Below, in pieces: positions 34,802-47,530 of a stretch of 64,000 nucleotides of DNA. The DNA lies in assembly GCF_021117365.1 (NCBI RefSeq), contig NZ_CP088262.1, positions 1,054,001 to 1,118,000 of the forward strand, in the 5' to 3' direction. The first letter of the stretch is position 1. Every line of letters starts with the position of its first letter. The DNA comes from Nocardioides sp. cx-173 (lineage in GTDB: Bacteria; Actinomycetota; Actinomycetes; Propionibacteriales; Nocardioidaceae). The notes below the pieces were generated by a model. It saw nothing but the letters and a program-made list of their open reading frames with translations. It did no database searches and was not told where the DNA came from. The translations under genes and the position numbers were made by a program.

Positions 34802-36358
34802 GTGAGCGACGACCTGCAGATCCCCATCAGGCGGGCCCTGATCTCCGTCTACGACAAGTCCGACCTCGAGGAGCTCGTCCGCGGGCTGCACGACGCCGGC
34901 GTGGCCCTGGTGTCGACCGGCGGCTCCGCGGCGCTCATCGACGGCCTCGGGCTGCCGGTGACCAAGGTCGAGGACCTCACCGGCTTCCCCGAGTGCCTCG
35001 ACGGCCGGGTCAAGACCCTGCACCCCCGCGTGCACGCCGGCATCCTCGCCGACCGCCGCCTGGAGTCCCACGTCGCGCAGCTCGCGGAGCTCGACGTCGA
35101 GCCCTTCGACCTGGTCGTCGTCAACCTCTACCCGTTCCGCGAGACCGTCGCGTCGGGCGCCTCGCCCGACGAGGTCGTCGAGCAGATCGACATCGGCGGG
35201 CCCTCCATGGTCCGCGCCGCCGCCAAGAACCACCCGTCGGTCGCCGTCGTCACCTCGCCCTCCGCCTACGGCGACGTGCTGTCCGCGGTCGGTGCCGGCG
35301 GCTTCACGCTGGCCCAGCGCAAGCGGCTCGCGGCCGAGGCCTTCGCCCACACGGCGTCGTACGACGTGGCGGTGGCGAGCTGGTTCGCCTCCGGCTACGC
35401 CGGCGGCGACGACGCCTGGCCGGCGTTCGCGGGGGAGACCTGGACCCGGTCCGCGGTCCTGCGCTACGGCGAGAACCCGCACCAGGGCGCCGCGCTCTAC
35501 GTCGACGGCACCGGCGGCCTCGCGGGCGCCGAGCAGCTGCACGGCAAGGAGATGTCCTACAACAACTACGTCGACACCGACGCCGCGCGACGTGCCGCCG
35601 CGGACTTCGACGAGCCCGCGGTCGCGATCATCAAGCACGCCAACCCGTGCGGCATCGCGGTCGGCGCCGACGTGGCCGAGGCGCACCGTCGTGCGCACGC
35701 CTGCGACCCGGTCTCGGCGTTCGGCGGCGTGATCGCGGCCAACCGCCCCGTGTCCGTGGCGATGGCCGAGCAGGTGGCCGAGGTGTTCACCGAGGTCATC
35801 GTGGCGCCGGCGTACGAGGACGGCGCGGTGGAGGTGCTGCAGGGCAAGAAGAACATCCGGATCCTGGTCTGCGAGCAGCCCGCCGGCGAGCGGCGCACCG
35901 AGCTGCGCCAGATCAGCGGCGGCATGCTCGTGCAGGAGCGCGACCACGTCGACGCCGACGGCGACGACCCGGCCGCCTGGACGCTCGCGGCCGGCGAGGC
36001 CGCCGCGCCGGAGGTGCTGGCGGACCTGGCGTTCGCCTGGAAGGCCTGCCGGGCGGTGAAGTCCAACGCGATCCTGCTGGCCAAGGACGGCGCCTCGGTC
36101 GGCGTCGGCATGGGGCAGGTCAACCGCGTCGACTCCTGCCGCCTCGCGGTCGAGCGCGCGGGGGAGCGGGCCGCCGGCTCGGTCGCCGCCTCCGACGCGT
36201 TCTTCCCGTTCGAGGACGGGCCGCAGGTGCTGATCGACGCCGGCGTCACGGCCATCGTGCAGCCGGGCGGGTCGATGCGCGACCAGCTCACCATCGACGC
36301 GGCCACGGCCGCCGGCGTCACCATGTACTTCACCGGCACCCGGCACTTCTTCCACTGA
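34802..36358 (+). CDS. purH: Bifunctional AICAR formyltransferase / IMP cyclohydrolase
   Basis: 518-residue enzyme for the last two steps of IMP synthesis. N-terminal cyclohydrolase (MGS-like) domain: [25 protein letters not shown], and [16 protein letters not shown]-terminal AICAR transformylase domain: [26 protein letters not shown] with the catalytic Lys-His pair, and near the C-terminus [17 protein letters not shown] and GGSMRD. Start GTG 34802, eight bases after GAGGAG; the frame runs upstream through the riboswitch but is not translated there. Thirteen bases before folD, same transcript. Confidence 0.97.
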   Translation: MSDDLQIPIRRALISVYDKSDLEELVRGLHDAGVALVSTGGSAALIDGLGLPVTKVEDLTGFPECLDGRVKTLHPRVHAGILADRRLESHVAQLAELDVEPFDLVVVNLYPFRETVASGASPDEVVEQIDIGGPSMVRAAAKNHPSVAVVTSPSAYGDVLSAVGAGGFTLAQRKRLAAEAFAHTASYDVAVASWFASGYAGGDDAWPAFAGETWTRSAVLRYGENPHQGAALYVDGTGGLAGAEQLHGKEMSYNNYVDTDAARRAAADFDEPAVAIIKHANPCGIAVGADVAEAHRRAHACDPVSAFGGVIAANRPVSVAMAEQVAEVFTEVIVAPAYEDGAVEVLQGKKNIRILVCEQPAGERRTELRQISGGMLVQERDHVDADGDDPAAWTLAAGEAAAPEVLADLAFAWKACRAVKSNAILLAKDGASVGVGMGQVNRVDSCRLAVERAGERAAGSVAASDAFFPFEDGPQVLIDAGVTAIVQPGGSMRDQLTIDAATAAGVTMYFTGTRHFFH

Positions 36359-36371
36359 GGGGCGACAGCAG

Positions 36372-37220
36372 ATGACCGCACAGCGACTGGACGGGTCCGC
36401 GACCCTCAAGGTGATCAAGGCCGAGCTGACCGAGCGGGTGCGCGTGCTCAACGAGCGTGGCGTCTTCCCCGGTCTCGGTACGGTGCTGGTGGGCGACGAC
36501 CCGGGCTCGCACTGGTACGTCGGCGCCAAGCACAAGGACTGCGCCGAGATCGGCATCGAGTCGATCCGCCGCGACCTGCCGGCCACCAGCACCCAGGCCG
36601 AGGTGGAGGCGGTGATCGACGAGCTCAACGCCGATCCCGCCTGCACCGGCTTCCTGGTCCAGCAGCCGACCGGCCTCGACGAGTTCGCGCTGCTCTCGCG
36701 CGTCGACGCCGACAAGGACGTCGACGGGCTGCACCCGATGAACCTCGGCAAGCTGGTGCTCGGTGAGTCCGGCTCGCTGCCGTGCACGCCGATCGGCTGC
36801 ATCGAGCTGCTGCGCCGCCACGGCGTGCAGCTCAACGGTGCCGAGGTCGTCGTGGTGGGGCGTGGACTGACGGTCGGCCGACCGCTGGGGCTGCTGCTGA
36901 CGCGGCGCTCGGAGAACGCCACCACCACCCTGTGCCACACCGGCACCCGCGACCTCGCCGCGCATGTCCGGGGCGCCGACGTGGTCGTCGCGGCCGCCGG
37001 CGTACCGGGGATCATCACCGGCGACATGGTCAAGCCCGGCGCCGCCGTGCTCGACGTCGGGGTGTCGCGCGTCGACGGCAAGATCGCCGGCGACGTGGCC
37101 GAGGACGTGTGGGACGTCGCGGGCTGGGTCTCGCCCAACCCCGGGGGCGTCGGGCCCATGACGCGCGCCATGCTGCTGACCAACATCGTGACGATGGCCG
37201 AGAAGGCTGCCGGACTGTGA
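36372..37220 (+). CDS. folD: Methylene-THF dehydrogenase / methenyl-THF cyclohydrolase
   Basis: 282-residue bifunctional folate enzyme making 10-formyl-THF, the cofactor used by PurN and PurH. Seen: [21 protein letters not shown] (the catalytic Lys is normally in YxxxK, here YVGAK), [13 protein letters not shown] and TPIGCIELL, then the NADP-binding [17 protein letters not shown] and [12 protein letters not shown]. Start ATG 36372. It shares the purH transcript and therefore probably the ZTP-controlled promoter. Its stop overlaps the next start by GTGA. Confidence 0.97.
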   Translation: MTAQRLDGSATLKVIKAELTERVRVLNERGVFPGLGTVLVGDDPGSHWYVGAKHKDCAEIGIESIRRDLPATSTQAEVEAVIDELNADPACTGFLVQQPTGLDEFALLSRVDADKDVDGLHPMNLGKLVLGESGSLPCTPIGCIELLRRHGVQLNGAEVVVVGRGLTVGRPLGLLLTRRSENATTTLCHTGTRDLAAHVRGADVVVAAAGVPGIITGDMVKPGAAVLDVGVSRVDGKIAGDVAEDVWDVAGWVSPNPGGVGPMTRAMLLTNIVTMAEKAAGL

Positions 37221-37573
37221 CCGAGGGCCCGCTCCCCGACGACCGCCTCCCGCAGGAGCCGGTCGACGCGGACGAGCCCCCAGCGGCATCCGACGAGCGC
37301 CGCTACCCGTCCACCATCGGCGGTGCGTTCTACCTCGTGATCCTGCTGACGACCGCGGTCGGGTTCGTCATCGTCGTCACCGGCGACTGGCGGGTGGGCA
37401 TCCGGTGGCTGGCCCTGTCGCTCGTCGCCGCATCGGCGGCCCGGCTGGTGCTGCCCGAGCGCGACGCCGGCATGCTCGCCGTACGCGACCGCTGGTTCGA
37501 CTGCGTGCTCCTGGCCGGCGTCGGTGCCGCCCTGCTGTTCCTGGCGCAGACGATCCCTGACCAGCCGGTCTGA
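37217..37573 (+). CDS. DUF3017-type small membrane protein
   Basis: 118-residue protein: acidic, Pro-rich N-terminus (about 1-30), then three hydrophobic segments (about 34-54, 60-75, 96-113). The position directly after folD, with a 4-base overlap (GTG 37217), and the composition match the DUF3017 family, which is often found there in actinobacteria. No function is known. Two large palindromes follow. Confidence 0.78.
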   Translation: MTEGPLPDDRLPQEPVDADEPPAASDERRYPSTIGGAFYLVILLTTAVGFVIVVTGDWRVGIRWLALSLVAASAARLVLPERDAGMLAVRDRWFDCVLLAGVGAALLFLAQTIPDQPV

Positions 37574-37579
37574 GCGGCG

Positions 37580-37621
37580 AAGGCGTGAGTTTCACCGGGT
37601 GCCCGGTGAAACTCACGCCTT
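37580..37621. terminator. Large perfect palindrome ending the purH-folD operon
   Basis: 20-bp perfect arms (37580-37599 and 37602-37621) around TG. It lies six bases after the preceding stop and shares a 20-base core, TTCACCGGGTGCCCGGTGAA, with the next palindrome. Placed between convergent operons; no T-run. Confidence 0.7.
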
Positions 37622-37649
37622 CCTGATGAAACTTCGTACGGGAGGCACC

Positions 37650-37675
37650 AGATTCACCGGGTGCCCGGTGAATCT
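37650..37675. terminator. Second palindrome with the same core, ending the mdh transcript
   Basis: 12-bp arms (37650-37661 and 37664-37675), 14 bases from the minus-strand mdh stop. The central 20 bases are identical to those of the palindrome at 37580-37621. Each gene end seems to have its own copy. Confidence 0.65.
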
Positions 37676-37688
37676 CGGGGCCGATGGG

Positions 37689-38675
37689 TCAGATGAGACC
37701 CAACTCGGTGACGGCCTGGCGCTCGTCGTCGAGCTCGGCGGTGGACGCGTCGATGCGTCCGCGCGAGAACTCATCGATCTCGAGACCCTGGACGATCTCC
37801 CAGTCGCCGTCCTTGGTGGTGACGGGGAACGAGGAGACCAGGCCCTCCGGGACGCCGTAGGAGCCGTCGGAGACGACGGCCATGGAAACCCAGTCGTCGG
37901 CGGCGGAGCCGAGCAGCCAGTCGCGGGCGGCGTCGACGGTGGCGGAGGCGGCCGAGGCGGCCGAGGACGAGCCGCGGGCCTCGATGATCGCGGCGCCGCG
38001 CTTGGCGACGGTCGGGATGAAGTCGTTCTCGATCCAGGCCTGGTCGCCCACGACCTCGGCGGCGTTGCGGCCGCCGATCTCGGCGTGGAACAGGTCGGGG
38101 TACTGGGTCGCGGAGTGGTTGCCCCAGATCGTCATCTTCTTGATGTCGGTGACGGCCGCGCCGGTCTTGGCCGCGAGCTGGGAGATCGCGCGGTTGTGGT
38201 CCAGGCGGGTCAGCGCCGAGAAGCGCTCCTGCGGGATGTCGGGGGCGTTCTTCAGCGCGATGAGCGCGTTGGTGTTGGCCGGGTTGCCGGTCACGCCGAT
38301 GCGCACGTCGTCGGCGGCGACGGCGTTGAGCGCCTTGCCCTGGGCGGTGAAGATCGCGCCGTTGGCCGAGAGCAGGTCGCCGCGCTCCATGCCCGGGCCG
38401 CGGGGGCGGGCGCCGACCAGGAGGGCGAGGTTGACGCCGTCGAAGATCTTCTCGGCGTCGTCGCCGATCTCGATGCCGGCGAGGTTCGGGAAGGCGCAGT
38501 CGTCGAGCTCCATCACGACGCCCTCGAGCGTCTTCAGCGCGGGCGTGATCTCGAGCAGCCGCAGCTCGATGGGGCGGTCGCCGAGCAGCGAGCCGCTCGC
38601 GAGACGGAAGAGCAGGCTGTAGCCGATCTGGCCGGCGGCACCGGTGACGGCGACCTTCAACGGGGCTGAGCTCAC
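37689..38675 (-). CDS. mdh: NAD-dependent malate dehydrogenase
   Basis: 328-residue TCA-cycle enzyme oxidising malate to oxaloacetate. NAD-binding [21 protein letters not shown]; substrate arginines in [14 protein letters not shown] and LTRLDHNRA; catalytic His in [12 protein letters not shown]. It is the two-residue-longer cytosolic-type MDH found in actinobacteria. Start GTG 38673-38675 ([10 protein letters not shown]). Single gene, convergent with the folD operon. Confidence 0.96.
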   Translation of the reverse strand: MSSAPLKVAVTGAAGQIGYSLLFRLASGSLLGDRPIELRLLEITPALKTLEGVVMELDDCAFPNLAGIEIGDDAEKIFDGVNLALLVGARPRGPGMERGDLLSANGAIFTAQGKALNAVAADDVRIGVTGNPANTNALIALKNAPDIPQERFSALTRLDHNRAISQLAAKTGAAVTDIKKMTIWGNHSATQYPDLFHAEIGGRNAAEVVGDQAWIENDFIPTVAKRGAAIIEARGSSSAASAASATVDAARDWLLGSAADDWVSMAVVSDGSYGVPEGLVSSFPVTTKDGDWEIVQGLEIDEFSRGRIDASTAELDDERQAVTELGLI

Positions 38676-38777
38676 AGGGACTCCTAGGCGAGGACGAGGA
38701 AGGGGAACCCTTCCGACGCTAGCAGCGGTGAGGCGCCCCGAGTGACCGGGGTCGCAGCCGTGAGAGACGATGGCGCC

Positions 38778-39515
38778 ATGACTCGCGCGGCTCCCCGACA
38801 CGCCGTACGGCGCACGCTCGCGACCGCGGCGTCCCTGGCCGCGCTCGCCACGGTGGGACTGGTCTCCGGCTGCAGCAGCGCCTCGCCGTCCAGCCCGCCG
38901 GCTGGGGTCGACGAGCTGACCGTCCCCACGCCGAGCCCCGACCCCGACGACTTCGTCGACGTGATCGACAACCCGTGGCTGCCGCTGGCCGCGGGCGCGC
39001 AGTGGTCCTACGACCTGGCTGACGCCCCCGGGGGAGTGCGGGTCCGGGTGACGGAGGAGACCCGCACGGTCGCCGGCGTCGAGGCGACCGTGGTGGAGAC
39101 CGTGTCCACGCTCAGCGACGCACCCTCGGACGCCGGCTGGACCACGGTGGACAGCACCGACTACTACGCCCAGGACGACGCCGGCAACGTGTGGTGGCTG
39201 GGCCGCGAGGGGGAGTGGCAGGCCGGTGAGGCCGGCGCCGAGGCGGGGATCGCGATGCTGGCGACGCCGCGTGTCGGCGACGGCTACGCGCAGGCCGAGC
39301 CCGGTCCGCGCGCCGAGGTGCTGGCGCTGGACGGTGAGGTCGAGACCCCCGCCGGCGCCTTCGAGAGCCTGGTGGTCGTCGAGACGACCGAGGTCGGCGG
39401 GCGGGTGCTGCGGTCCTACTACGCACGAGGCGCCGGCCTGGTCTCACTGGAGACCGAGACCGGCGCCCCGGAGGAGACGCTCGAGCTGACCCGGAGCGAC
39501 CTCGTCGCTCCCTAG
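38778..39515 (+). CDS. Lipoprotein of unknown function
   Basis: 245-residue predicted lipoprotein: twin-arginine-containing n-region ([13 protein letters not shown]), hydrophobic core, lipobox VSGC at about residues 29-32, then a Ser/Pro linker. The mature domain has [15 protein letters not shown] and repeated beta-strand-like segments, ending in [20 protein letters not shown] and [11 protein letters not shown]; this pattern resembles outer-face beta-sandwich proteins of unknown role. Start ATG 38778. Divergent from mdh and convergent with the aquaporin gene 12 bases away. Confidence 0.8.
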   Translation: MTRAAPRHAVRRTLATAASLAALATVGLVSGCSSASPSSPPAGVDELTVPTPSPDPDDFVDVIDNPWLPLAAGAQWSYDLADAPGGVRVRVTEETRTVAGVEATVVETVSTLSDAPSDAGWTTVDSTDYYAQDDAGNVWWLGREGEWQAGEAGAEAGIAMLATPRVGDGYAQAEPGPRAEVLALDGEVETPAGAFESLVVVETTEVGGRVLRSYYARGAGLVSLETETGAPEETLELTRSDLVAP

Positions 39516-39527
39516 GGTTTGCGGCTG

Positions 39528-40613
39528 CTAGACGCCGTCGGGCGGGCGGACCTGGGTCTGGCCGCCGCCGGCGTCGGGGTGGGGCCACTGAGCCTGCGGG
39601 GCCTGGGGCGCCTGCTGCTGGGCCGGGATCCACTGCTGGGCCTGGGGGTCCCACTGCCAGCCGTCCTGGATGATCGGCTGCTCCCCCCAGCCGCCCTGCT
39701 GGGCGGAGGCCTGCTGCTCGGCCGGCGCGGCCGCGTGGGCGGCCGGGTAGGCGGGGTTCTGCTGGTTCCACTGCTGCTGGTACTGGTCGGGCATGCCGTA
39801 GCCGGGCACGGCCGCCACGCCGGGCCGGCCGAAGTTCAGCCCGGAGCCGGGGACCGGGTCGGTGGCGCGCCCGAAGATCGCGGGGTAGAGCAGACCGGCG
39901 GCCGCGGCGCCCAGGAGCGGGCCGAGGATGAAGACCCAGACCTGGATGATCGGGTCGGTGCCGGAGAAGAGGGCCGGGCCGATGGAGCGGGCGGGGTTGA
40001 CCGACGTGCCGGTGGCGGGGATGGCGACGAAGTGGATGGCCGCCAGCGTCAGGCCGATCACCAGCGGCGCCATGCCGGGGTGCTCGTTGCGCTCGTCGGT
40101 GACGGCGAGGATGACCAGCACGAAGATCGCGGTGAGGACGAGCTCGATCAGCAGCGCGGCCCACAGCGCGTACCCGGTGCCGTCGTCACCCCAGCCGTTG
40201 GCGCCCAGGCTGGTGTCGAAGGCCTCGAAGCCGTCGAACCCGAGGCCGAAGACCAGCAGCACACCGCCCGCGACGATCGCCCCGAGCAGCTGGCCACCGA
40301 TGTAGACGGGGGTCTGGCTCCACGCCATGCGGCCGCTCAGGGCGGCGCCGACGGTGACGGCCGGGTTGAAGTGGCCGCCGGAGATCCGGCCGAAGGCGTA
40401 GATCATGACGGCTACCGCGAAGCCGAAGGACAGGCCGATGGAGGTGATCAGCAGCAGCGACGCGTCGGCGAACTCGGAGCCGTAGCGCTGGCTGGCGATC
40501 AGGAAGGAGCCGCAGCCGAAGAGGACGAGCACGAAGGTGCCGAGCGTCTCCGCTGCGAACTTCTGGCCGGTCGTCGGGGGTGCGGGAGCTGGGGGTGCGT
40601 CGGTCTGTGACAT
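39528..40613 (-). CDS. Aquaporin (MIP family, AqpZ-like) with long disordered tail
   Basis: 361-residue protein. The first 250 residues are a six-helix aquaporin with both half-helix motifs, GGHFNPAVTVG and GTSVNPARSIGP. The narrow filter seems water-type: His in AAIHFVAIP and Arg in NPAR, as in AqpZ. The last 110 residues are a Gln/Ala/Pro/Trp-rich tail, unusual for aquaporins, containing QDGWQWDPQAQQWIPAQQQ, resembling the short Trp motifs in cytoplasmic tails of other actinobacterial membrane proteins. Start ATG 40611-40613. Divergent from icd. Confidence 0.9.
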   Translation of the reverse strand: MSQTDAPPAPAPPTTGQKFAAETLGTFVLVLFGCGSFLIASQRYGSEFADASLLLITSIGLSFGFAVAVMIYAFGRISGGHFNPAVTVGAALSGRMAWSQTPVYIGGQLLGAIVAGGVLLVFGLGFDGFEAFDTSLGANGWGDDGTGYALWAALLIELVLTAIFVLVILAVTDERNEHPGMAPLVIGLTLAAIHFVAIPATGTSVNPARSIGPALFSGTDPIIQVWVFILGPLLGAAAAGLLYPAIFGRATDPVPGSGLNFGRPGVAAVPGYGMPDQYQQQWNQQNPAYPAAHAAAPAEQQASAQQGGWGEQPIIQDGWQWDPQAQQWIPAQQQAPQAPQAQWPHPDAGGGQTQVRPPDGV

Positions 40614-40763
40614 GGCGGTCTGTTGCCCTTCAGCGGGGTGGTCGAAACCTGCGGATCGATCCACTCTAGACCGGCCGGGTGCCAGCGCGCGGCCTCGCCG
40701 TTGCCGCTCGGGGCCCGTGGTGCGAGGCTGGCCGGGTCCGACGACGGTCGCCGCGTCAGGTAT

Positions 40764-43027
<2,264 letters not shown>

Positions 43028-43050
43028 GAGCTTCGCGAGCGCGGCACCAC

Positions 43051-43085
43051 CGCTGACCCGTCAGAAACTTTCTGACGGGTCAGCG
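43051..43085. terminator. Terminator hairpin after icd; second copy of the sucD hairpin
   Basis: Arms 43051-43067 and 43069-43085 are perfectly complementary (17 bp including the AAA/TTT that probably form the loop). The first 19 bases equal those at 29363-29381. No long T-run follows. Confidence 0.7.
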
Positions 43086-43154
43086 TCGTTCACACCCGGT
43101 GGGCGGGACCGGCCCAGCTTGAAATGCGGTGGTCGGCATGCGCAGGGTGGGGGC

Positions 43155-43619
43155 ATGACCACCGACGGAAAGATCACTGTCCAGCGCACGATCGACGCCT
43201 CCACGAGCGCGGTGTTCGACGTCTTGTCGAACCCCGCCCGGCATGCCGAGCTCGACGGGAGCGGCTTCGTCCTCAGCGACGAGCGCAGCGACCGGATCAC
43301 CGCCAACGGCCAGAAGTTCCGGATGAACATGACCGGGGAGCACATGGGCGGCGACTACCAGACCGACAACCTGGTCACGGCCTACGACCCGAACAAGATG
43401 ATCGGCTGGCAGACCGCGCCCGCCGGCCAGGAGCCTCCGGGCTGGGAGTGGCTGTGGGAGCTCCAGGCCCAGGGCGCCGACAGCACCGACGTACGCCTGA
43501 CCTACGACTGGAGCAAGGTCACCGACCAGGCGCTGCTGCAGAAGGTCGGCTTCCCGCTCGTCTCCCAGGCCCAGCTCGAGGACTCGCTCGGCAACCTGGC
43601 CTCCGCGGTCGCCGGGTGA
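43155..43619 (+). CDS. SRPBCC (START-like) family protein
   Basis: 154-residue protein with the SRPBCC/polyketide-cyclase-like pattern: KITVQRTIDASTSAVFDVLS at the start (strand then helix lining a ligand pocket), a middle segment DYQTDNLVTAYDPNKMIGWQ, and a C-terminal long helix (SQAQLEDSLGNLASAVAG). Start ATG 43155. Such proteins bind small hydrophobic molecules or act as stress regulators; no ligand can be named. Co-translated with a lipoprotein gene. Confidence 0.82.
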   Translation: MTTDGKITVQRTIDASTSAVFDVLSNPARHAELDGSGFVLSDERSDRITANGQKFRMNMTGEHMGGDYQTDNLVTAYDPNKMIGWQTAPAGQEPPGWEWLWELQAQGADSTDVRLTYDWSKVTDQALLQKVGFPLVSQAQLEDSLGNLASAVAG

Positions 43620-44029
43620 GGATGCGGACCGCCGCGGCGGCTCTGGCCGCCGTGCTGTCCCTGGTGCTGGCCGGCTGCTCGGACGTCGAGGACGCCGCCA
43701 AGGACGCCGCCGGCGACGCGGCGTGCTCGGTGGCGCGGCAGGCCATGGACGAGGCCGCCACCCAGGCGAAGCAGGCCGTCGGCGACCTCGGGGCCGATCC
43801 CGCGGCCGCCAAGCGCGAGCTGACCGCTCTGCGCGACGCGCTGAAGACCCTGGAGGGGCGCGTGGACGGTGAGTCCGGTGGCAAGGTCACCCAGGCCCGC
43901 AAGGCGCTGGATCGTCTGGTGACCCAGGCGGACGCCGCACGGGCCGGGACCCCGGTGGACCGGCAGGCCGTCGACGACGCCCAGTCGGACCTGGACTCCG
44001 CGGTCGAGGACTTCCGCGACGTCTGCTGA
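43616..44029 (+). CDS. Small helical lipoprotein of unknown function
   Basis: 137-residue predicted lipoprotein. n-region VRMR, hydrophobic core, lipobox LAGC. The mature part is almost all Ala/Asp/Lys/Arg helix with heptad-like spacing (DEAATQAKQAVGDL, AKRELTALRDALKTLEGRVD), likely a coiled coil, and ends in Cys (DVC). Start given as GTG 43616, overlapping the SRPBCC stop as GTGA; ATG 43622 in the same frame is equally possible. Unknown role. Confidence 0.72.
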   Translation: MRMRTAAAALAAVLSLVLAGCSDVEDAAKDAAGDAACSVARQAMDEAATQAKQAVGDLGADPAAAKRELTALRDALKTLEGRVDGESGGKVTQARKALDRLVTQADAARAGTPVDRQAVDDAQSDLDSAVEDFRDVC

Positions 44030-44065
44030 GGAATAGGCGTCCGCCGGGGGCGGGTTGGACAATGA

Positions 44066-45295
44066 GTGACGATGACCAGCACCCTCGGCGCGACGCCCGC
44101 CGCACCGCCCCGGGCCACGCACGCCGGTCTGGCGCTGCTCGCGCTGGCGATGGGCGGCTTCGCCATCGGGACGACGGAGTTCGTCACGATGGGGCTGCTG
44201 CCCCAGATCGCCGAGGGCGTGGACGTCTCGATCCCGACCGGGGGGCATCTCATCTCGGCCTACGCCCTGGGCGTGGTCGCGGGGGTGCCGGTCCTGGCGC
44301 TCTTCGGCGCCCGGCTGCCACGGCGAGCCCTGCTGATCGGGCTCATGGCGGCCTACGGGCTGTTCAACGTGCTGACCGCGGTGGCATCGAGCTACCACCT
44401 GGTGCTCGTGGCCCGCTTCCTCGACGGGATGCCGCACGGCGCCTACTTCGGCGTCGCCTCGCTCGTCGCCGCCAGCCTGGCTCCTCCGGGCCGCACCGGG
44501 CGCTGGGTCGCGGCCGTGATGCTCGGGCTGTCGTTCGCCAACGTGCTGGGGGTGCCGGCCGCGACCTGGCTGGGGCAGCAGGCCGGCTGGCGGGCGGCGT
44601 ACGCCGCCGTGGCGGTCATCGCGGCCGTCACCGTCGCCATGATCCTGGCGTTCGTGCCGTCGTGCCCCGGTGACGCCGAGGCGACCGGGCGCCGCGAGCT
44701 GTCGTCGTTCATGCGCAACGGCCAGGCCTGGCTCACGCTGCTGGCCGGCGCCGTCGGCTTCGGCGGGCTGTTCGCCACGTACTCCTACATCGCGCCGATC
44801 GTCACCGACGTCGGCGACCTCGGCGAGGGCACGGTGCCGGTCTTCGTGCTGGCCTTCGGCCTCGGGATGGTCGCCGGCACCTGGCTGGCCGGCGAGCTCG
44901 CCGCCTGGTCGGTGTTCGGGTCGCTGATCTGGTCGGGCGTGGGCTCGGCGGTCGTGATGCTCGTCTTCTGGCTCGTGGCGCCCTACGGCTGGTGGCTGCT
45001 GCCGGTCGTGTTCTCGGTCACCGCCCTCGGCTCGATCCTCGTCGTCAACCTGCAGCTGCGGCTGATGGACGTCTCCGGCGACGCCGCCACGCTCGGCGCG
45101 TCGATGAACCACGCCTCGCTCAACGCCGCCAACGCGCTGGGCGCCTGGATCGGCGGCGTCACGATCGCCGCCGGCTACGGCTACCGCTCACCGGCGCTGG
45201 CCGGCTTCGGCCTCTCGCTGCTGGGCATCGCGGTGCTGCTGTGGTCGGCCGTGGCTCACCGACGCGGCGCGACTGCCGAGGCCAGCACGTCGTAG
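44066..45295 (+). CDS. MFS transporter, DHA1-type drug/sugar exporter
   Basis: 409-residue twelve-helix major facilitator. Helix 1 has FAIGTTEFVTMGLLPQIAEG, the signature of the AraJ/YdhP-type DHA1 exporters; the loop after helix 2 gives ALFGARLPRRALL, a form of motif A, and SPALAGFGLSLLG is in the last helices. Start GTG 44066 or ATG 44072 in frame. Its 3' end overlaps the convergent GNAT gene by 40 bases. Substrate unknown. Confidence 0.9.
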   Translation: MTMTSTLGATPAAPPRATHAGLALLALAMGGFAIGTTEFVTMGLLPQIAEGVDVSIPTGGHLISAYALGVVAGVPVLALFGARLPRRALLIGLMAAYGLFNVLTAVASSYHLVLVARFLDGMPHGAYFGVASLVAASLAPPGRTGRWVAAVMLGLSFANVLGVPAATWLGQQAGWRAAYAAVAVIAAVTVAMILAFVPSCPGDAEATGRRELSSFMRNGQAWLTLLAGAVGFGGLFATYSYIAPIVTDVGDLGEGTVPVFVLAFGLGMVAGTWLAGELAAWSVFGSLIWSGVGSAVVMLVFWLVAPYGWWLLPVVFSVTALGSILVVNLQLRLMDVSGDAATLGASMNHASLNAANALGAWIGGVTIAAGYGYRSPALAGFGLSLLGIAVLLWSAVAHRRGATAEASTS

Positions 45296-46353
45296 AGGGC
45301 CATGTCGGCGCGGCCGTCGCGGACGAGGGCCCCCAGGCGCTCGACGCCGAACTGCCGGTAGCCGTTGGCCTCGATGACGCGCCGTGACGCCGTGTTGTCC
45401 ACGGCGGCGTACGCCGTCACGCGGGCCACGCCAGGGTCCTGGAGGACATGCCGGGTGAGGAGACCCATGGCCCGCGTCATCAGCCCGCGACCGCGCGCGT
45501 CCGGGTGGGTCCAGTAGCCGATCTCGCACTCGGCGCCGGGCGTCCAGTTGAACCACCCGATGGTGCCGAGCAGCCGGTCGTCGTCGGGTGCGGTGACCGC
45601 CCAGGTGACGCCGGTGGCCTCGGCGAGCTGGGAGGTGCGCGACTCCACGTAGGCGTGGGCGTCCTCGAGCGTGTAGGGGCTGGGCAGCTGTCCGAGCCAG
45701 TGCTGGGTGCGCTCCTCCGCGCAGGCCTCCTGGATGCGGGGAGCGTCGTCGGGGACGAGCGGTCGCAGGCGGACGCCGTCGCCGGTGAGCACCGGGCACT
45801 CCAGCCACGTGGACCGGGGCTCGCGCGGGTCCTCGCGCAGCAGCGTGCCTACCCAGGCGTCGTGGATCTCGTCGCGCTGGGTGAGCCAGCGCCGTACCGT
45901 GCCGTCCACCTGGAAGCCGAGCCGCCAGGCGGTCCGGCGCGAGGCCCAGTTGCCGCGGTGGGACCACCAGATGACCGCGGTGAGGCCCTGGGTGTCGAAG
46001 CCCCAGTCGAGCAGCAGCCGCAGCGCCCGGTGCACGTGGCCCGTGCCGCGGATCCACGGGTGAGCGCCGTACGCGATCTCGGCGCGGCCGGCGCCCTCGT
46101 TGCGGAGCGACACCGTGCCGCCGAAGCGGCCCTCCGCCTCGATGGCGAAGGACCACTCGGTGTCAGCGAGCCAGCCCAGCGCCACGGTCTCGTCCACGTA
46201 GGCCTCCGCCTCGGCCAGCGAGTAGGGGACCGGCACCGACGTCCACCGGACCGACAGGGGGTCCTGGCACTGCTCGAGCACTCCCGGGGCGTCGTCGTGG
46301 CGGTGCGGGCGGAGCGTCACGACGCCGTCGGTGAGCGTCACGGGCACAGGCAT
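45256..46353 (-). CDS. Double-domain GNAT N-acetyltransferase (RimJ/RimL-like)
   Basis: 365-residue protein made of two GNAT acetyltransferase_3 domains in tandem. Domain 1 (about 5-175) has VTLRPHRHDDAPGVLEQ and GTGHVHRALRLLLDWGF; domain 2 (about 190-360) has VRLRPLVPDDAPRIQEA, IGYWTHPDARGRGLMTRAM (acetyl-CoA loop R/Q-x-x-G-x-G/A form) and VDNTASRRVIEANGYRQ. The CoA loop is better kept in domain 2, so domain 1 may be less active. Start ATG 46351-46353. Substrate probably a protein N-terminus or small amine; not predictable. Confidence 0.9.
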   Translation of the reverse strand: MPVPVTLTDGVVTLRPHRHDDAPGVLEQCQDPLSVRWTSVPVPYSLAEAEAYVDETVALGWLADTEWSFAIEAEGRFGGTVSLRNEGAGRAEIAYGAHPWIRGTGHVHRALRLLLDWGFDTQGLTAVIWWSHRGNWASRRTAWRLGFQVDGTVRRWLTQRDEIHDAWVGTLLREDPREPRSTWLECPVLTGDGVRLRPLVPDDAPRIQEACAEERTQHWLGQLPSPYTLEDAHAYVESRTSQLAEATGVTWAVTAPDDDRLLGTIGWFNWTPGAECEIGYWTHPDARGRGLMTRAMGLLTRHVLQDPGVARVTAYAAVDNTASRRVIEANGYRQFGVERLGALVRDGRADMALYDVLASAVAPRR

Positions 46354-46396
46354 GCGAGCACCCTGCCAACCCGCGCTGCCTGCGGCAAACCGATAA

Positions 46397-47500
<1,104 letters not shown>

Positions 47501-47517
47501 CCGCCCGCCCGCACCAG

Positions 47518-47523
47518 TAGAGT
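47518..47523 (+). promoter_or_regulatory. Probable -10 element for leaderless 2'-5' RNA ligase-like gene
   Basis: TAGAGT, seven bases, then ATG 47531, with no ribosome site in between. Confidence 0.55.
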
Positions 47524-47530
47524 CGACCAG

